Below are positions 1-4,291 of a DNA stretch of 5,772 nt, piece by piece. The first letter of the stretch is position 1, and each line of letters begins with the position of its first letter. The notes below the pieces were generated by a model that saw only the letters and a program-made list of their open reading frames with translations, was not told where the DNA came from and searched no databases. The stretch lies in NCBI GenBank assembly GCA_018812465.1, contig JAHJCS010000065.1, positions 1 to 5,772 on the forward strand. The letters run 5' to 3'. This stretch comes from Nanobdellota archaeon. GTDB lineage: Archaea; Nanobdellota; Nanobdellia; Woesearchaeales; UBA12501. The position numbers and the translations under genes were made by a program.

Positions 1-789
1 ATAATCACATATCCTGTAATCCCGGTGCAGACCATCAATCTTTTTCATGTCCTTATCAGAAAGCTTCCAAGAGAACATATCAAGATTCTCTTTGATGTGC
101 TCTTCTGACTTTGATTTTGCTATCACAATCATTCCTTTCTGCAGCAGCCATCTCTGCGAGACCTGTGCAGCTGTCTTTGAGTATTCTTTGCTTATGTCCT
201 GGAGCACCTCATCATCTATGACCTCTCCATGTGCATTAGGGCAATATGCAGTTATCACAATCCTGTTCTTTTTGCAGAAGTCCAGCAATTCTTTCTGATT
301 AATATAAGGATGAAACTCAACCTGATTCATGTTTATAGGAATTATATCCAGAGCCAGTGCTTCTTTGAGATGAGCTATAGTGAAATTGCTCACACCAAAG
401 CTCTTAATCTTTTCTGCATCCAGAAGTTCTTTCATCGCTGTGAGAGTCTCTTTCATAGGGACATCCTTGTTAGGCCAGTGCATAAGATACAGGTCAATAT
501 AATCAGTTCCAAGCGCTTTCAGAGAGCCATTGCATGCCTTGATGACATCATCATGATGAAGATGGTCATGAAAAGCCTTTGATGTGATGAATAGCTTTGA
601 TCTGTCTGAATCTTTTATTGCTTTTCCTACAGCATCTTCATTATTATAGATCTCAGCTGTGTCAATATGGGTGTATCCGACTTTCAAAGCAGTCTTTACT
701 GCATTGATGCATTCTGAGCCTTTCATCTTCCAGGTTCCAAGACCTATCACAGGCATCTGATAACCATTTTTTAGCTTGATGTATTCCAT
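1..789 (-). CDS. Aldo/keto reductase, C-terminus cut by window edge
   Basis: NAD(P)H-dependent cytosolic oxidoreductase that, by family, reduces aldehydes or ketones to alcohols; the substrate cannot be read from sequence. Reading the minus strand from the ATG at 789 gives 263 codons without a stop up to the left edge. The N-terminus MEYIKLKNG...PVIGLGTW is typical of the family. The catalytic tetrad is complete: Asp43 (in HIDTAEIY), Tyr48, Lys71 (in FITSK) and His104 (in LYLMHWP). Other family landmarks are GVSNF (132-136), NQVEFHPY (155-162) and the cofactor-phosphate region IAKSKSEEHIKENL (223-236), where Ala224 stands where Pro is usual. The RICDY at 259-263 is close to the usual end, so probably only some 10-20 residues are missing. 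It resembles small prokaryotic AKRs of the 2,5-diketogluconate reductase type. It begins 22 nt after the endonuclease IV-like gene but has a TATA-like element of its own, so it may be transcribed both with that gene and alone. Confidence 0.95.
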   Translation of the reverse strand, partial: MEYIKLKNGYQMPVIGLGTWKMKGSECINAVKTALKVGYTHIDTAEIYNNEDAVGKAIKDSDRSKLFITSKAFHDHLHHDDVIKACNGSLKALGTDYIDLYLMHWPNKDVPMKETLTAMKELLDAEKIKSFGVSNFTIAHLKEALALDIIPINMNQVEFHPYINQKELLDFCKKNRIVITAYCPNAHGEVIDDEVLQDISKEYSKTAAQVSQRWLLQKGMIVIAKSKSEEHIKENLDMFSWKLSDKDMKKIDGLHRDYRICDY

Positions 790-811
790 TGCAAGAATGT
801 AAGAACATCCC

Positions 812-1576
812 CTATAAAAGTTTTTTCATCTTCAGTGCGTCTCCCCAGGTATCAGGAGCTTCGCAGATTATTGTGATGTCAACTTTCTCTTTCTTTAATG
901 CATCAAGAAGCTTCTTTGCCTTGCCAAGGTCAGTAGGGATATGCTTTCTCTCACCTTTTGTGGTGTACTCAATGCCAGAGAAATGCGCTGTCTTGTGTTC
1001 TATTCTTTTTATCTTCCTGACAACATCAATGTAATTGTATTCTTTTGCATATCTTGCCTCAAGATGGGCAAAGTCAATGCATATTCCGCACCCAGTCTCT
1101 TTTACCAGCCTGATGAGCTCATCAAGGTCGCCGAACTGTGATGCCTTGCCTGTTGTCTCAGGGCACAGCACAACATCCCAACCATTCTTCTTTATGACTT
1201 CCTGCATCTCAACAACTGATTTCAGCACAATCTGGAAACAATCTTCTAAAGAGAGCTTGCCATAATACGCAGCATGGAACACAATATACTTTGCACCCAT
1301 ATGATGGCCTCTCTCGCATGAATCAAGAATCCGTTTCTTTGAAGCCTCAATCTTGGCCTTGTCCTCTGAAGCCAGATTTATGTAATAAGGAGCATGCACA
1401 GATATCACAAGACCATGCTTCTTGTTCTCCTCGCCTATCTTGCCAGCAAGCTCATTAGACATCTGAACTCCCCTGACAAATTCCATCTCAACTGCATCCA
1501 GGCCTAACTCTTTCAGAACTTTTAACTTATTCAGAGAATCGCCATTTGTGCCAGCTGGGCCTATTTTGATTGCCAT
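812..1576 (-). CDS. nfo: Endonuclease IV / AP endonuclease family 2 TIM-barrel protein
   Basis: Probable apurinic/apyrimidinic endonuclease acting in base-excision repair; family members cut the backbone 5' to abasic sites using a cluster of metal ions inside a TIM barrel. The 254-residue product carries most metal ligands in order: His61 (VHAPYYINL), His101 (VFHAAYYG), Glu140 (CPETTGK), Asp168 and His171 (CIDFAHLEAR), His198 (AHFSG), His212 (ERKHIP) and Glu239 (ICEAP). Tyr64 sits where E. coli Nfo has Tyr72. By my alignment the third-metal Asp229 of E. coli Nfo falls on Arg210, and the HPGSH segment is replaced by HAAYYG, so activity may differ. At 254 residues it is shorter than E. coli Nfo (285). 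The ATG at 1576 gives the family-like start MAIKIGPAGT and lies 25 nt from a TATA box. A pfam01261 isomerase-like barrel is the alternative, but the spread of ligands favours the repair family. The gene symbol is by family, not by demonstrated orthology. Confidence 0.85.
   Translation of the reverse strand: MAIKIGPAGTNGDSLNKLKVLKELGLDAVEMEFVRGVQMSNELAGKIGEENKKHGLVISVHAPYYINLASEDKAKIEASKKRILDSCERGHHMGAKYIVFHAAYYGKLSLEDCFQIVLKSVVEMQEVIKKNGWDVVLCPETTGKASQFGDLDELIRLVKETGCGICIDFAHLEARYAKEYNYIDVVRKIKRIEHKTAHFSGIEYTTKGERKHIPTDLGKAKKLLDALKKEKVDITIICEAPDTWGDALKMKKLL
813..826 (-). promoter_or_regulatory. Candidate BRE/TATA promoter for the aldo/keto reductase
   Basis: On the minus strand an A-rich BRE-like run (AAAAAAC, 820-826) precedes TTTTATA (813-819). 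The TATA centre lies about 27 nt before the A of the reductase ATG at 789, the archaeal distance from TATA to transcription start, which predicts a leaderless or nearly leaderless mRNA. The element overlaps the last codons and TAG stop (812-814) of the upstream gene. A/T-rich coding sequence could produce this by chance. Confidence 0.45.
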
Positions 1577-1577
1577 G

Positions 1578-1594
1578 AATGGCGATATGCCATT
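1578..1594. promoter_or_regulatory. Operator-like inverted repeat at the endonuclease start
   Basis: AATGGC (1578-1583) and GCCATT (1589-1594) form a perfect 6-bp dyad around GATAT. A further GCCAT (1572-1576), which is part of the endonuclease start codon region, pairs with the same ATGGC across 2 nt. The dyad lies between the minus-strand TATA box and the predicted transcription start, where a bound repressor would block initiation. No regulator is identified, and short dyads occur by chance. Confidence 0.35.
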
Positions 1595-1597
1595 TAG

Positions 1598-1613
1598 ATT
1601 TATAATGTTTTAG
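1598..1613 (-). promoter_or_regulatory. BRE/TATA promoter of the endonuclease IV-like gene
   Basis: Read on the minus strand, an A-rich BRE-like stretch (CTAAAACA, 1606-1613) runs into TTATAAAT (1598-1605). The TATA centre is about 25 nt from the A of the ATG at 1576, placing the transcription start at or within a base or two of the start codon. This implies a leaderless mRNA and agrees with the absence of a Shine-Dalgarno motif. Confidence 0.65.
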
Positions 1614-1670
1614 ATGCTTTCACAAAATATCCCAACCACATATATTTACTACTTATAAGAGACTACAAAA

Positions 1671-1685
1671 CGAAAGATTTAAATA
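1671..1685 (+). promoter_or_regulatory. BRE/TATA promoter of the kinase-like gene
   Basis: CGAAAGA (1671-1677) is a good archaeal BRE, followed directly by the TATA box TTTAAATA (1678-1685). Its centre is about 25 nt before the ATG at 1707, so the message is predicted to be leaderless. The stretch between holds TAGTAGTAG and AT-rich sequence with no ribosome-binding motif. This is the best promoter in the window. Confidence 0.7.
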
Positions 1686-1706
1686 GTAGTAGTATATAGT
1701 TAATAT

Positions 1707-2468
1707 ATGAAAGAGCCAAATATACCCAAAAAAGAGGAGCTGATACAGTTAAGTAGAACTGTTTATACTGATGGCCAGCTAGTATATAAATTTGATTATA
1801 AAGAAAGCCCTGATGTTTTCAGGCAGGTACAAGATGATTCTTTAGGAATATCTTCTTTTGATGAGGTTATTGCTCTGAAAAGAGTTGAGGGATTGCAAGG
1901 ATGCCAACAGATTGTTGGATTCATTGATGATGTTCTTGTCACAAGACTTATTCCTGGATATAATCTGGATATGACAAGTAATCAGCAAACTCAAGGACCC
2001 GCATATAGTGATGAACAATTAGAATCTTATTTTAAGACACTCATTGAGATGGGCAAAAGAGGAGTCAGTTATGACCAAAAACCTAAGAATATAATGTTTC
2101 ATCCAGATTATGGTTTTACTCCAATTGATTATATGACTATGCCAATATCATCAACACCGCATATTATGTTGTTCCCTATTCTTTTTGGGATCTCAGGTGC
2201 AAATGAACATTCAGGAGGTTTTCCTGATGGTCAAGGCGGACTAAGCAATGACCCAGAGTTTCTTGCAGTAAATTATAACCGGATGTTGACAGCATTTCAT
2301 GAAGCAGATCCAAAAAGAGCTATACAAATAATTACTTCTGGTTTTGACCCAAAAAACATCCCAAAATTATTTTACAAAGAATTGAACCCTGATTCAAAAA
2401 CTTTTAATGAAATGCAAGAGATTCTTAAAGAAAGGTATCAGTCCAGCTTAGAACAGTTGATTAAATAA
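1707..2468 (+). CDS. Small protein-kinase-like fold protein
   Basis: Likely a cytosolic phosphotransferase of the protein-kinase-like superfamily; its substrate is unknown. The 253-residue product shows a kinase core in order. DGQLVYKF (22-29) matches a beta-3 strand with Lys28. An acidic helix follows (FDEVIALKRVEG, Glu53 or Glu61). The hinge-like LVTRLIPGYNL is at 77-87. A catalytic loop YDQKPKN (122-128) has Asp123, Lys125 and Asn128 spaced as in D-x-K-P-x-N. FTPIDY (137-142) supplies a DFG-like Asp141. The usual HRD His-Arg is replaced by Ser-Tyr, and I see no glycine-rich loop and no APE motif, so the C-lobe is reduced, with helices around 181-212 and 230-252. There is no signal peptide or clear membrane segment. 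An in-frame TAA lies two codons upstream, fixing the ATG at 1707. By hand count it is about 35% GC against roughly 45% in sampled neighbouring genes, and it is the only plus-strand gene, which suggests acquisition. Relatives could be RIO-, APH- or Kdo-kinase-like; the subfamily is not recognised. Confidence 0.7.
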   Translation: MKEPNIPKKEELIQLSRTVYTDGQLVYKFDYKESPDVFRQVQDDSLGISSFDEVIALKRVEGLQGCQQIVGFIDDVLVTRLIPGYNLDMTSNQQTQGPAYSDEQLESYFKTLIEMGKRGVSYDQKPKNIMFHPDYGFTPIDYMTMPISSTPHIMLFPILFGISGANEHSGGFPDGQGGLSNDPEFLAVNYNRMLTAFHEADPKRAIQIITSGFDPKNIPKLFYKELNPDSKTFNEMQEILKERYQSSLEQLIK

Positions 2469-2477
2469 TCAGGTATG

Positions 2478-2491
2478 TTTATATTTTCTTT
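2478..2491 (+). terminator. T-rich archaeal-type terminator after the kinase-like gene
   Basis: A pyrimidine tract with 11 T in 14 nt (TTTATATTTTCTTT) begins 10 nt after the TAA of the kinase-like gene. Archaeal RNA polymerase commonly terminates on such T-runs without a hairpin. No equivalent T-run follows the opposing antiporter gene on its own strand. Confidence 0.45.
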
Positions 2492-2503
2492 GCTAAACTT
2501 AGC
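2492..2503. repeat. Short perfect inverted repeat in the convergent gap
   Basis: GCTAA and TTAGC flank AC, making a 12-bp dyad immediately after the antiporter stop codon (2505-2507 on the minus strand) and after the T-rich tract of the opposing gene. The loop is too tight for five paired bases, so a four-pair stem with a four-base loop is the realistic RNA form. It could help end the antiporter transcript or be chance. Confidence 0.3.
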
Positions 2504-2504
2504 A

Positions 2505-3698
2505 TTATTTCATTATATCCTTATGGATGAAATATTTTGAGTATCTGGCCACAATAGAAGATACTATTATTGAATACAATATAAAAGCCAGTGTGAGGTC
2601 CGTTATCTTTGTTATATCAGGAATCTGGGCCTGAAAAGTCGTCAGGAGGAAAGTCACTGATGCCACAGCTATTCCTTTAGGGGCATTAAGGGTCATAAAA
2701 AGCCTTTCTCTCAGCGAGAACTGGCCCCTGAAAGCCATGAGTATTGAGAAATACCTTATTATCACCATGAGTATAAACAGGCCTATGGAGTAAACAAAGA
2801 ACTGCGCTGTGAATGACACCCTGATCAGAAGACCTATAAGCACAAACACAAGTATCTCAAGAGCATAAGAGAAGAATGAAGAGAACTCCTGAAGCTCTCC
2901 TTTGTGCTTCACATACACTGAGCCAAAGAACAGGCCAAGTGTTGTAACAGCAAGTACTCCGCTGCCTTCCAGGGCCTCTGCCATAACATAGGTGAGCAGA
3001 GCAGCTACAATGATTGAAAGAGGCGAGAGCAGGGTTGAATACTGCTTCCTCATGACCTTGAAGATGATTATGCCCACAAGTATCCCTACACCTATTCCTG
3101 CCACTATCTGCTGCAGGAATGGAAGTATCTGGTCAATGAATTGTGTTGTTATTGATTCAGAACTTATTCCAGTCAGCGCAAACTCAATTATTATGAAAGG
3201 CAATATGACAATAAGAGGGGTGTTTATGATCGCTTCTACCTCCAGAAACTGCAATGCCTTGTGTTTCATGCCCTGCAGCAGAGTAAGCACAACATCAGGA
3301 GCTGTGCCTGCCATCAGTGCAGAGAAAAGAAGAGCTATCAATATAGGCACATCATAGAGATAATGTGTTGCAAGAGTGAGGAAGATCATTGACATGATCA
3401 AGAAGATTCCAGTCAGCTCAATGGCCGGCATTGAATCCTGATCAAATTCCTTGAGCTTGAACCTTGATGTTGAGTCAAACACAATCATGACAAGAGCAAG
3501 TATTCCTATGCTCACTATGAATACTTCAGGGAATGCGACAAGAGGAGCTCCTTTATAATGGACCTGGCCCAGTATTATTCCCAGCACTATGAGAAACAGG
3601 ATGTTTGGTATCTTCATTTTCTTAGAGAATATTGTGGTGAGTATGCCAAAGAATAGTATCATTCCGATGTATCCTAGGTAGACCAGTGACTCATTCAT
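2505..3698 (-). CDS. Cation/proton antiporter, CPA superfamily (NhaP/Kef-like)
   Basis: Integral membrane protein, probably exchanging Na+ or K+ for H+ to control cytoplasmic pH and ion content. The 397 residues form about 12-13 hydrophobic segments with no soluble C-terminal regulatory domain. Family landmarks are the first-helix pair ending KKMKIPNILFLIVLGIILG (26-44), SALMAGTAPDVVL (126-138), LEVEAIINTP (152-161), a GSGVLAVTTLGLFFG segment (245-259), Arg315 in IIRYFSI, and the late NAPKGIAVASV (338-348). By my alignment with Pyrococcus NhaP, Glu155 and Asn159 match the conserved Glu and Asn of the ion site, but the Asp of the Asn-Asp pair is Thr160, and the TDP motif reads TAPD with Asp135 shifted. 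Ion choice and stoichiometry therefore cannot be assigned. The ATG at 3698 follows the upstream stop by 7 nt, which implies translational coupling and co-transcription. It is the last gene of its cluster. Confidence 0.88.
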   Translation of the reverse strand: MNESLVYLGYIGMILFFGILTTIFSKKMKIPNILFLIVLGIILGQVHYKGAPLVAFPEVFIVSIGILALVMIVFDSTSRFKLKEFDQDSMPAIELTGIFLIMSMIFLTLATHYLYDVPILIALLFSALMAGTAPDVVLTLLQGMKHKALQFLEVEAIINTPLIVILPFIIIEFALTGISSESITTQFIDQILPFLQQIVAGIGVGILVGIIIFKVMRKQYSTLLSPLSIIVAALLTYVMAEALEGSGVLAVTTLGLFFGSVYVKHKGELQEFSSFFSYALEILVFVLIGLLIRVSFTAQFFVYSIGLFILMVIIRYFSILMAFRGQFSLRERLFMTLNAPKGIAVASVTFLLTTFQAQIPDITKITDLTLAFILYSIIVSSIVARYSKYFIHKDIMK

Positions 3699-3705
3699 AT
3701 TATCC

Positions 3706-4275
3706 CTACAGACTTATGTCAAGCAGATATTCGAACTTGACAAATAGCTTTGTTGTGCTCAGGTAAGACCATAACAGCACAGATATCCCAGAACCCACAA
3801 AACCCAAGAAAAGGGATACCAGGATCAGGTTGATTATAGGTATGATCATGCTTGAGACAACATTGAAAGAGTAGATAAGCCCCATTGTGAGGGGTATTGA
3901 AGCAGCAGCAAAAGATGCACCAGCCATCAGCGCTAATTGAAGATTCCTGAATCCTATTCTGAACACAAGCACAAGAAGCTCAAATATAATGCCAGCTGCA
4001 AACAGCACAATCACTTTCTTGATTCCTGTTGCTCCAAGATTATCAAGGCTGAATGTCAGCAGGCTGACAATGACCAGGAATATCGGAGCAGTGCCTATCT
4101 TTTTTATCACATTGTAAGTGAGAGACACAGAAATAGATAAGACAAACACTGATATCAAGAATGCATTCTGGGGGCTCAGGAACCTGTTGATCAGCAAAGC
4201 CATCACAAGCCACATCAATGCCAGGGCTAGGATGACTATTATATCATGCATCCTGAACATCTTGAGCATTCTCAT
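3706..4275 (-). CDS. Multi-pass membrane protein of unknown function
   Basis: I do not recognise this family. The 189-residue product is mostly hydrophobic, with about six predicted membrane segments near residues 11-31, 38-56, 62-78, 86-106, 112-135 and 141-171. The short ends are basic at the N-terminus (MRMLKMFRMH) and charged at the C-terminus (LFVKFEYLLDISL). Small-residue-rich stretches (AGASFAAAS, 118-125; GFVGSGIS, 158-165) suggest tight helix packing. The size, helix count and the GIKKVIVLFAAGIIFELLV segment loosely recall substrate-binding S components of ECF transporters, but no diagnostic motif supports that. It begins 16 nt after the basic repeat protein and ends 7 nt before the antiporter, so a role linked to the antiporter or to a membrane complex is plausible. 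ATG codons also occur at residues 3, 6 and 9; the first is chosen by default because no ribosome-binding site decides between them. Confidence 0.7.
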   Translation of the reverse strand: MRMLKMFRMHDIIVILALALMWLVMALLINRFLSPQNAFLISVFVLSISVSLTYNVIKKIGTAPIFLVIVSLLTFSLDNLGATGIKKVIVLFAAGIIFELLVLVFRIGFRNLQLALMAGASFAAASIPLTMGLIYSFNVVSSMIIPIINLILVSLFLGFVGSGISVLLWSYLSTTKLFVKFEYLLDISL

Positions 4276-4291
4276 TTTATCTTAGGTTATC

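Noticed and set aside
229..582. Plus-strand open frame of 117 codons opposite the aldo/keto reductase
   Set aside because: It lies wholly antisense to a clear reductase with an intact catalytic tetrad, has no family-like features, and has no promoter at the leaderless distance.
801..811. GGGATG between the endonuclease stop and the reductase start as a Shine-Dalgarno site or alternative start
   Set aside because: It is too far (about 17 nt) from the ATG at 789 for a ribosome-binding site, and its own ATG is in another frame and gives only a short peptide.
1684..1692. TAGTAGTAG microrepeat upstream of the kinase-like gene
   Set aside because: Only three units in AT-rich promoter sequence; no reason to treat it as functional.
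2992..3357. Plus-strand open frame of 121 codons opposite the antiporter
   Set aside because: Its sequence mirrors the hydrophobic codons of the antiporter on the other strand; no domain, promoter or ribosome-binding site supports it.
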